Of a stretch of 64,000 bases of DNA, positions 1-9,670 are shown piece by piece. Made by a program: the position numbers and the translations under genes. A model generated the notes under the pieces. That model saw only the letters and a program-made list of their open reading frames with translations, had not been told where the DNA came from and did not search any database. This DNA is from Sordaria brevicollis (Eukaryota > Ascomycota > Sordariomycetes > Sordariales > Sordariaceae). The stretch is from assembly GCA_033439795.1 (NCBI GenBank), contig JAUTDP010000008.1, positions 1,488,001-1,552,000 on the forward strand, written 5' to 3'. The first letter of the stretch is position 1. Every line of letters starts with the position of its first letter.

Positions 1-209
1 AATAAAGGTATTTAAAAATAAGGTTTCAATAATCCCTAATATTAAAAAATTAACCCCGTTAACGTTACTATTCTAGGTACCCTTATTAAATTAGTATATT
101 TTAATTTAAATAATATAGTCCCCGCTACGTTCGAAGCCGCGGTAAATTTTACGCAAGCCATCGATATTAAATTAAAGGATATTTATAATATTTTACGCAG
201 TACGTTTCC

Positions 210-210
<1 letters not shown>

Positions 211-246
<36 letters not shown>
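211..246. repeat. ATT microsatellite
   Basis: Twelve uninterrupted ATT triplets lie inside RIPed DNA. This is simple slippage-type sequence with no sign of function. Confidence 0.95.
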
Positions 247-249
<3 letters not shown>

Positions 250-1190
250 GTAATTTATATAATACTATTATACGAAATCCTAACGGGGGCTTTCGAAGAG
301 GCTATTTAAATAATTATAATTTTAGTTCCCTAAAAGGCTCCCGCTCCTTAAGAAGTTCTAATTCCCCCTCCCTAATTTCCCGCAGTCGAAAACTTACTTA
401 TATTAACCGATTTTAAATAAATGCGGGAAAGATTTTTTAAATTAAAAGCGTTTATTAAATTTATTAATTAAATAAAAGCGGATAGGTATTAACCATTCGT
501 TAATAATTTTTACTCCCCTAATAATAAATTATAACCGCTAATTAAATATAGGGAATACTATATATAAAATTATCGGTATTTATTTTATACAAAGAAAATA
601 AAAAAAGATAATAAAAAAAATCTATCGTAGAACTTTTATAATCGACCTTCCTACGTACCTATTACTTACCCACGTATAATATAACGTATTATTTACCCCG
701 ACAATTATATTATTTATCAATTAAATAACTAAAATAATTAAGTGCTTTATAATTACAATATAGATTTATTAAATAGAATTAAACGAAACGTAACCGTAAA
801 AAGCGTAATTAAATATAATATAACGCGAGGTTTCCCTATAATAACAATTTATTATACCTTATTTAATAGTAGTAGCCGAGATAAAGGCGCGCATAAACAC
901 TTAAAATTGGCCGGGGGAAATTATTTATTAAAATATAATATTTAGAATTTCGGTAGGGTATATTATAAAGTATATCTAGATCTACGTTATATAAGTAAAG
1001 ATTTTATTATTAGCGCGTAAATCGATTAAATCAAATAATATTACATAATATATACGATTAATAATAGTAGTCCCGGTAGTAATTTTGACCGTATATATTA
1101 TAAAACGGTTATAGCCACGTATACTCTCGATAGCGTTAATTCTATTAATCTAATATAAGTAAATACTAATAAATAAAAAATTTTCCCCCC

Positions 1191-1289
1191 ACTTCAACTA
1201 CTTTAACTACTTTAACCGCTTTAACCGCTTTAACCGCTTTAACCGCTTTAACCGCTTTAACCGTTTTAACCGCTTCAACCACTTTAACT
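1191..1289. repeat. 9-bp tandem array (about 11 copies)
   Basis: About eleven copies of a 9-bp unit close to GCTTTAACC stand in tandem, with degenerate end copies (ACTTCAACT, ACTTTAACT). The unit is three codons long, so it could be a relic of a short peptide repeat in a RIPed ORF, but no frame around it stays open. Confidence 0.9.
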
Positions 1290-2432
1290 TTATTAACTTT
1301 CTCCCTCTCTTTAAATTAGCTAAATACGTTATAACGGCGCGGTTACTTCGTTTTTATAAATACGACGTACAATACTAATTAACTTAGTTAATTATTCTAT
1401 ATAATATTTATTTATAATAAATATAATTATTAAATCCCTTACGGCTATTTTCTTATAGAAAAAATTAACGTAAATATTATATACTTAATACTATTAATAA
1501 TAAGAGGGTAGGTAATAGAATATATTAGAAATCTATAACTACTTCGCTACTTTTTAACCGACGATTCTACTATCGAATAAAAGGCTATACGTATAGCCTT
1601 TTTAAAATTAGAGGTTAAATATTTATTTTATTACGTTTATTATAAACGGACTTTACGATATAAATTAATTAATAATAAATATAAAACCTATTTCGAATAT
1701 ATATTTTACGCCGTTAAATATCGACAGAATAAAATAGGGTATAATAAATCTATTTAATTTACGTTCGGTAATTTATATCCTAACGACGAATTTATTATAT
1801 ATTTAAACAATAATTAAATTTCGAGGAAAGCTTATTAAATAAATTATATTCGTAAATATTCCCCTTTATTATTATAAATATAATTATTATCCCCTTCGTT
1901 TTTTTTTATTTCTTTTCGTCTTTTTTCATTTTTTTTCGTCTTTTTTCGTTTCCCCCAATATATTCTAAATCTCCTCCGAATTTCTTCAAATCTCCTCCGA
2001 TTTCTTTTAAGTCTCGAGCTTTTTTTTTTTCCCTTACTAATTAATCTTTTCCTTTTTAATAAATATTAACGACTAATCCTTTAGAAGGCTACTATTCTAT
2101 TTTAAAATATAATAATTTGACCGTTATATAGTAATTCTCCTTATTTAATATCTTTAAATATATTTTCGATATTAATAGCCGGTATTTTACTAAAGTAATT
2201 AAAGTAAAGAGCGACTTTTGTACTAAATTATTAAAAGTAATAATAAAATACCCGGGTCTTAGCCGATTCCCGTTACTAATATAACGGTTTATTATACTTA
2301 AAGTAAAGGTAGGGTATTATATAATTTCTAATAGAAAATATATACGATTATAAATTTTTAAAAACTAAAATAATATACCCTAATAAAATAGTGTTTCCCT
2401 GGCCGGAGCCTTATATGCCCAGCGAAGACAAT

Positions 2433-2453
2433 GAAACGCCCATATCCTTCCTC
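2433..2453 (+). repeat. Left terminal inverted repeat of the 0.8-kb element
   Basis: The 21-nt arm begins GAAACGCCCAT and ends CCTTCCTC. It pairs with 3213-3231 apart from two extra bases (AT). Confidence 0.7.
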
Positions 2454-2630
2454 CCTCCCCGATTTTTTCTAGATTTTTTTTTCGAATTTTTTTCGAATTT
2501 TTTTCGAATTTTTTTCTTCTATCTATCCGTCAAATTTTTTCAAAGTCGTTTTACCGGGGGTGTAGAAACAATTAAGGGGGTACATTTTACCCGGCTTCTT
2601 CCGCTCTACATTCTGATACCCCTTATACCA

Positions 2631-2644
2631 TAGGGTTAGGGTTA
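2631..2644 (+). other. Interstitial telomere-like repeat
   Basis: TAGGGTTAGGGTTA is 14 nt of uninterrupted (TTAGGG)n, the Neurospora telomere repeat. It lies inside the non-RIPed element. A 14-mer in this phase is unlikely by chance in 64 kb. It could be a healed break, a piece captured by the element, or coincidence. Confidence 0.6.
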
Positions 2645-2750
2645 TAGGCCTCTGAAAAAAACACAGCGATTTTTCAAAATTTTTCTAGAAATTTTTTTTC
2701 TAAGTCCACTAACAATTTTTGGCCGGGGTCCCGTGACCGCCGTTGTTCCC

Positions 2751-2840
2751 GTGACCGGCACTAACAATTTCGTCGTTCCCGTGACCGGCACTAACAATTT
2801 CGTCGTTCCCGTGACCGGCACTAACAATTTCGTCGTTCCC
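2751..2840. repeat. 30-bp tandem repeat, three perfect copies
   Basis: Three identical 30-bp units are at 2751-2780, 2781-2810 and 2811-2840. Each starts GTGACCGGCACTAAC and ends CGTCGTTCCC, and a degenerate partial copy lies just upstream. The unit length is a multiple of three, so it reads as a 10-residue repeat in open frames on both strands. This explains the small ORFs here without implying a gene. Confidence 0.95.
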
Positions 2841-3212
2841 GCGCGCAAACCGCGGCGCAAAAGCATTTTCCAATTTTCTTTCTCATTTTTCTCAACAACC
2901 ACTCGTCGGAATTTGATGCAACCGGTACCATTCTGTCCGGAATAATCTGACGAACACAACGGTACTTTTTTTGAGTCCGCGACGTTGACGGTTGAGGGTG
3001 CATTTCAATTGCAATGCTTTTCCTTCCAAATCTCCACCGGTTTTTCCGTTTTTGGATGCCAAGGTGTCTCGATGACCCACAATTAATGCACTCTGTACCG
3101 GTATAGACAGAACCGCCGCTCCTTCCTCGGAAGTTTCGCTGCGCGGGCCCACGGACCACGACCTTCGGTGCGGTTTTCGATGGGAGGGCCCGACGCAACT
3201 CCACGTTCCAAT

Positions 3213-3231
3213 GAGGAAGGATGGGCGTTTC
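3213..3231 (-). repeat. Right terminal inverted repeat of the 0.8-kb element
   Basis: GAGGAAGGATGGGCGTTTC is the inverted partner of 2433-2453. Immediately to its right the sequence becomes RIP-type AT-rich DNA again, which marks the element boundary sharply. Confidence 0.7.
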
Positions 3232-4560
3232 AATAATTATAAATTTTATAAACGCTAGCAATTACCTTATAAATACCTTTAATATTATTATTTCTTTATT
3301 AATCATTAAACTTTAATAGAAGATTAATTATTATAGTGGGTAATTATATAGTAAGATTACGGGTATAAATTATATAAAACTAAGGAGCGTAAACGGCTAA
3401 AAGTAATTCTAAAAGTACGTTTTACTTTAGAAATTAAATAAAACGTATATGCTATTATAAAGGTTAAAATAAATCGGTTTTACGCTTTCTAAAAGTAAAC
3501 TATTCAATAATACGGTATTAGGTTTTTACGTATAGAAGAAACTAATACTTAATATATTAGGAGGATGAAGGAGGGGTATAGCCACTTTCAAAATACTTAA
3601 TAATAATAGGAAGCCTAACTTTAGTTAAAAGAGGGGGGGGAGCGTTAATAAATTGATAAAGCTTTTTAAAAATACTATATAATACTATTACGAGATTTTT
3701 TTAACGGCGTAAATACCCGTAATAATAATTAATAGTTATAAATATCTTGTTAGTTAACCAACTAGTACTCTATACGACTTATACGATTTTTTCGATTTAT
3801 ACGGTTTTTTTCATTTTTTTCGAATATTATATAAATATATATAAAAACTAGCATTCAAACCAATACTTATAGATTTTTCAATTTACACGGTTTTTTTCAT
3901 TTTTTTTAAATATCATATAGATATATGTAAAAACTAGTACTCAGACCAACACTTATAGATTTTTCGATTTACACGGTTTTTTCATTTTTTTCGAATATTA
4001 TATGGATATATATAAAAAAATATTAGATATAGCTAATTAATATTACAATTATATAGATTTAATACTTTGCTAGAGTATTTAAAAGTAGTAGTGAATATAA
4101 TTATAAAAACGTTTTTTATTAATATATTTCATTTTCTATTAAATATATTTAATTAACGTTTTTATATAAATATTGTACAATACTATAAACTTTTTCAATT
4201 TTTATACTAATCGATTACCCACATTCAATATATTCTATATACGAAGTTTTAAATGTTTTATTATATAAATACGGTTGTTGTATTAAAAAAATAATAAATA
4301 TATATATTATTTATAATACTATTTTCCACTTTGTAGTTGGTATTATTACCCTACCTATTTACTTCGAAGTAGGTACAAATCGACAATAAAGAAGATAAAA
4401 TTAAAAAGCTTAAAAAAAAAAATTTGGGAACTTATATTGATTCCTTAAAATAGTAATCGTAATATACTACGTAGTATTGTACGGTTAGTCAATATTATAA
4501 CACTATGCACTTACACATTACGACTTTCACGATTTCACGAAGTTACAATAACGCGGCCGT
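3232..4560. repeat. RIP-degraded AT-rich repeat, right part
   Basis: This continues the TpA-rich, stop-filled DNA seen at the window start. It ends near 4560, where base composition becomes normal. It contains an ~87-bp tandem repeat (3777-4020). No gene can be read. Confidence 0.85.
3777..4020. repeat. ~87-bp direct tandem repeat
   Basis: Units start at about 3777, 3865 and 3951 (88, 86 and about 70 bases). Each opens with ACTTATA and contains a T-run, then an ACGG-T-run-CAT block, then AT-rich sequence ending in ATATAAAAA or a close variant. The copies differ by scattered changes, several of them C/T or G/A, as expected after RIP of a tandem array. Confidence 0.85.
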
Positions 4561-7500
4561 ATACCCTACTAAATTGACTTAGCGGTAGCGGTACGTACTG
4601 GTACGTGCTCAACTCCAGCACGTGTGTACACACTGCCTAATGGGGTAAAGACTGGGAGATTACGGGACTCAGGGACTATGCTACTCTGGGCAGTGTATAG
4701 TGTGGCTCGCTGGCCTTGCACCGCCCAGATGCCAAGTTTTATAAGCGCGTTATACGACACCAAAAATGGAGGAGATGGACAGGCCCCGCTGATGGAGCTA
4801 AGAATTGGCACTCAGAGCCCCGGAAGAGGTTTCCGTCACTCTGCGCACAATCTCATCCGTGGCCGATCATGCGCGGAATTTGCTGCATCAACAACTTGTT
4901 AGTGATAGCGCTGCAAGTCTCTTGTACTTTATGTGGATCCATGATAATTTCCTGAACCAATAGGAGTTGATCGCAGAAGTGCCCTGAACGGATGTTACAC
5001 ACAGCCATCTCGGCGAATCACTCGACTCTTTTCATGAACACAGCATGCGATGGTTTGAATGCTTGAAAAAAAAGACGAACAGACGTCAGTGAGAAGTTGT
5101 TCAGAGAGAAGGCGGGATGATAGACGGGATGGTGCAGTGAAACATCTCAAATGGGGAAGCTGTGCCTGCGCATCTCTTCTGCAAGTCAGGGAGGACATGA
5201 CCGGAATTGCCCAGCTTTGGCCATGACTACCATGGCAGGCTGGGCCGTCGACAGAAGAGGGAATGAGCTGGGCTGAAACATGGGAGGCAAAATCCGAAGT
5301 GGTCATGAACTGGCTAGAGGGGAGCTAGAAGAAGAAAAAGAAGGCTGCGTCTACGGCGCTTTTACTGCGATATATCGAGCGGGGAAGTTTTGTGTTCCCA
5401 GTCAAACCCGTGATACAGCAGATTTCCCTTTCCGAGTCGTATCTGAAGGTCTCGATTTTCGGCAATTCCAATGTGGTGGATTGGAGAGATCATGATGGCA
5501 GCGTGACGATATTCTAGAAAGATGTGAGAAGTTGGCATTCTCGGTTCCTTCTTGGAGAGCTTCAAAGCTTCCATGCCAGTGAATGTGGATTGGCAAATTG
5601 AAAGGTAACATCGTGAAAGGCCTCTTTTCTGTAACGAGGCAAGCACGGTCTGCAACGACCACGGCATGGATTCGGAGCAAAGTCGATTTTCAGTTGGCCT
5701 TGTTGAACATCCATCTACGGAACCGAACGGACGAACTGGGCAGGGGATTTCCTGGACCCAAAGCTCACCGCAAAGGATGGTTTGGAAACGGAAATCGGGC
5801 GGCCGTTGAAAATCCCGGAGCGAAAGGAGTAGGAGGCTTGCTTGTTCATGCGATGCCGCATGCGCGCCCTTCCCGAAAAGATGGGGAACGATTTCCTGCA
5901 ACAGCACTCACCACCCCCCTCCATGGGACAGGTGTAGCCGTAGAGGTCTCCCCGCGATGTGACAGGACGGTGTTCTGCATTCTGACTTTATTACCGCTAC
6001 TGTTTCGAGATCACGGACAACGCGACCTGATACAGACTGGGCTTCAGAACCCAACATAGCAGGATCTCTATATTATACCCTCGCGGTATATATCAGAGAC
6101 CCAGCCCGTCCAACAATGGGGAGATTACCCTCACCTAGCGGTTCTGTGAAAAGTTATCCGCGAGTGTTGGGGCACATCGAGTGGCTGGCCGTGCATGTGA
6201 TCAACCACAAGCGCTATCAAATCTGTTCCCCCTCCACAAAGATGGATGGGCCCCTTCAAAAAGCCACGAGGTCAAGAGACCACAAGGACTGGTCAAAGCA
6301 AGTGGAAATGGGCGTAAAGAAATGCATGTCGGTTTCTCTGATCAGAGAGCTGCCCTGCGAGAATCCGTCAGATCGCATGGGGGCGGCGGGGGTTTTGTCA
6401 TACCTGATAGCCCAGTTTAGGTGGACAAAAATGGACGAATGAATCCGCGAATGTGGTCTTGTGGTCTGCGATTCCCGGGGAGCTCGACACTTCCAGCCAC
6501 TGAAGAACTTTGGCGATATCTCTGCGAGATTCAATAAAGAAGAGCATCACACTTGAATCCTCCAATACCATCACAGTGGTCTTTGCTGGATCCGCAGTTT
6601 CGCCAAAGCCAGAGGTTTTGTGTTTTCACAGAGCCAGCACATGCAGGTGAGGTGCTACCAGACTTGAAAGACACCCTGAAGTAGATAGAGGATTGCGTGT
6701 GACTAAGGCAAATTTTCTAACATCAGCGATGTATCGAATGTCCACTTTTTCATCGCCGAGCACAGCTCCACTCAACACGACAGTAACTTTGATATGTACT
6801 GCATCATGTACATGTACGCTGACGAGTTCCAAAGGATGAGGAATCGGATGAGCATGGAAAAGACCTGAGTTCTCGCGTCTACCCCAGAGTCAAAGTGAAG
6901 CTGAGCAACCGTGATTGAGGTTGAGGATACCAGAAATGATTGAAGTCCGGTTCTCAAGGTAGGAAGCCATCAATCACCGGAGGTCTTGCCGAACTCACAT
7001 CGCTCTCTCTCTCTCAAAGAGAACTCCGTCATTCCTCTTTCCTTTTGGTTGTCCGGACTGACGGGAGCTCGCATTTGTCTTGTAGCATTCGTCTGTGTAT
7101 TTCCACTTCGACCTTCTCATCACAACCATCCGCCACCGAGTGAAAAAAAGAGACCTATCATGACTATAATGTGTACAAAGTGCTTGCACATCATGAACAG
7201 CCTGGTTCCTTTCCCCCCCTCCACTTCCTTCTTATAACTTTGCTCATTTGCAGATTCCACTTTTCCTCACATTGATCCTCGGCCATGGTGGTGTGTTGGG
7301 CCCCAGGCTATGGACTCTTTTCAAATTGCCGTCAAGAAGAGCACCGGTCCTCCGAATCACTAGCGAGATTGGGGGTCCCCTATCGTCTTCTCGAAGCCCA
7401 CCCTGGCCCCATCGCTTCATGCTAAGCTGCTAAGGAAGGCAAGAAAGGGCTCCATCCACTTTTGGGACCATTTTCACCTCCAATCTCAATTGCACTCAAT

Positions 7501-9670
7501 CTCAACCACCGAACGTCGTCCGCTCCAGGCAATCTCTCTGAATTGCAAAATTATCGCCGTCCTAGCGCGCATTGCACATGAGCATTACCAAGGTGGGATT
7601 TGCCTTGGTCCACCCCGTCGTTCGTCGCCCGCTCCCTGTCGGTTTCTATACGTAGTATACACTACCGGGCACTGATTACACCACGGCATTGTCTCTCCAA
7701 CCAGTTCTTAGCAAAAAGGAAACTCCCCTGTCGGCCGTGTAACGTCTTGCCTGTTTTACCAAGACGGTTCTGCGACGAGAATATCGGGGACGCGATCCAC
7801 GTCTGGGGCATTTCCACCGAGGGACAAGCCAGTGACTCCAGGACGGCGAGCACCTCAATTCAATCCAACCCAGGGTACCTGGTGCCGCGGAAGAGCCGTC
7901 GCCGCCACCGTCAATCAATCACCATAGCGAAACACCATATCCCCACGGGCATTGGGCATTGGGGATGAGCAGAACTTGAGACAGACGCAACCAAGCAACG
8001 CCAACAGCGGACAAGAAGAAGAGACGGTCCTTGAGAGTACAGCTGCTGCACTACATCATAGGCAGCCTGGCGTGTGCTTCGAGCTAGACACTTTTGCCGT
8101 GCCTGGCCCTGGACTGAAGTGAGTGGTGAGTGCAGGTGAAAAAAAAGGTACCGACGCTGCTCGCTGCCAGGCCGGGGGCACTGGTGCACACACACAGACC
8201 CTGTCCACCTCCCATTCGATATTACACAGTAGTACCACCTCGACGCTAGCAGGTACACAAAGTCTATCAGAGTCTACCTCGTATCACGTCTGTATAGCCG
8301 CATTCCCAACAGTAACTCTGTTAGTCTTTTCAACACAGTACAACATCTTGGACGCTTGCACTGCCTGGCGACCGTTACTTATTACAGTTACAGTACCAGA
8401 CGCCCATACAACTCTACCTCTACGGGCAACTACCATCTCACTCGCTGTGTTCGACACCTGTCAGAGCTCACAGCTTTCACCTGTACAGGACCGTCTCATC
8501 TCTGGCTTCGAATCCGAATCTAGGTCGCCCGCTCCCTCTCCGCTCCTCCTGGCTCTGTCCCGGCTGGACTTCAGTTTTGGAACTGGAAACACCCCCCCCA
8601 GCTTCCACTTACTTCGCTTCAACATACTCTCTCCCATATTGTCGCAACAAACCTCACGACATAACCAGGGCTTCTCACCCAAGAACCACGCAACCGTCGA
8701 GCTGATCGATAGCAATCCATTGTGTCGGATCGCGCTAGAGTGGGCGTACGTACAAGTATTGCTGAAATACGGTTTGCGGAGCTCCTTTCCTGGGATCCGA
8801 TCGTTTAAACGAAGGCTCTATCCCCTCGACCCGCGACGACCCGCACACCCCGAACAAGATCCTGGGCCCTCTCGCCTCGTGCAATTCCATTCCCACACCA
8901 GCACCCACGCAGCAACCAGGGCAGCCCACAACAGCACGCAGCACAGTCCCAGGGCAGCATAGGCTGGGCTGGCTTGCTTGGTGCCAAACTGGGTCCCCAT
9001 CAGAATCGCCGGGCCCCTACCTCCTGCTCCCACTCTCGACAGACTCCAGGCGCACTCCCGTTTCGCTGGGTGGCCTGCTTTTCCACCAGTTTCCCCATTC
9101 ATTTTTCTTCTTCATCATACATAGCATCATTTTCACGTCGCTCATTTCTCGAGGAAAAATACTCGTCCGTTCATTTACCCTTTTTCTTTTACTCAATTTG
9201 GTTCACCATAACCGATCCGCTCCTTCACACGGTTCCATACCAACAACTATTCTCAACACCGGCGAGAAAGAGAAAGAGGAAAAAAAAGAGTCAGCACTGT
9301 CGTCGACTTGCATCCCATCAGCAGCAGCAGTAGCAGCAACATCCGCATTAGCATCACTCGCTCGACGCGACACTACTGCGACATACACAGCCGACCGATC
9401 TAGTTGCCGCTACATCGCAGATATACAATCCATAAAACAAACGAAAGCGATTTCGATCTTGCAACAACATAACAATTTGGGTTGTTTGAATGCCCCGGTA
9501 ATTGCGCGCAGCTCTTCAGGAGAGCCACCCCTCGGCACCAGTTCCCAGTTCTGCCGTCCGTCGCTGCTACGGAAAATCAGAATTATACAACAGCAAGTCG
9601 TTGCAGATATCGATACACTGGCGAGTCTTTCCGATCAAACCCGCTTGCGATCTTTGTGTGACTCGGCATC
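4561..9670. other. Gene-free stretch upstream of ime-2
   Basis: About 5.1 kb of normal composition lie between RIPed DNA and the kinase gene. Open frames are short or begin at non-ATG codons, overlap on both strands and resemble no known family. The last 1.5 kb or so is pyrimidine-rich with many short upstream ATGs, as in a long promoter and 5' leader of a regulated gene. A strong hairpin stands at 6062-6102 and a smaller one at 4603-4623. A lineage-specific or spliced gene cannot be excluded. Confidence 0.5.
6062..6102. other. Imperfect hairpin (18-bp arms, 5-nt loop)
   Basis: The left arm GGATCTCTATATTATACC (6062-6079) and right arm GGTATATATCAGAGACCC (6085-6102) are inverted copies with a few mismatches, separated by CTCGC. 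No pol III terminator or gene adjoins it, so its role is unknown. Confidence 0.6.

Larger units (their letters stand above)
1..2432. repeat. RIP-degraded AT-rich repeat, left part
   Basis: The sequence is overwhelmingly A and T, rich in TpA and broken by stops in all frames, with only scattered C/G. This is the known product of repeat-induced point mutation in Neurospora, which turns C:G into T:A in duplicated DNA. No intact gene can be read. The region contains an ATT microsatellite and a 9-bp tandem array, listed separately. The left edge lies outside the window, so the original repeat family cannot be named. The last 40 bases or so before the inserted element are less AT-rich and may belong to it or to an older layer. 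Confidence 0.85.
2433..3231. mobile_element. Non-RIPed inverted-repeat element (MITE-like, ~800 bp)
   Basis: An island of normal base composition of about 799 bp sits inside RIP-degraded DNA. Its ends are inverted copies of each other: the left end starts GAAACGCCCAT and continues into CCTTCCTC, and the right end reads GAGGAAGGATGGGCGTTTC. They match except for a 2-base AT insertion on the left. AAT precedes the left end and follows the right end, so a 3-bp target duplication is possible but weak. Inside are T-rich TCGAA repeats, a telomere-like 14-mer and three 30-bp tandem repeats. The short ORFs inside are mostly read from those repeats and resemble no transposase, so I take it as a non-autonomous element. 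The absence of RIP suggests it inserted after the host repeat was mutated, or is single-copy. The family was not identified. Confidence 0.65.

Noticed and set aside
2642..3261. Overlapping ORFs of about 70-146 codons in the 0.8-kb element
   Set aside because: Several are read from the 30-bp repeats, which stay open in several frames. None resembles a transposase or known protein, and some begin at non-ATG codons.
5362..6059. Opposing open frames of 158 and 181 codons
   Set aside because: They overlap on opposite strands, and neither peptide looks like a known fold or has Neurospora-like codon bias.
8123..8962. 279-codon open frame upstream of ime-2
   Set aside because: It begins at GTG, is Ser/Thr/Pro-rich as expected from pyrimidine-rich leader DNA, and shows no domain or family resemblance.
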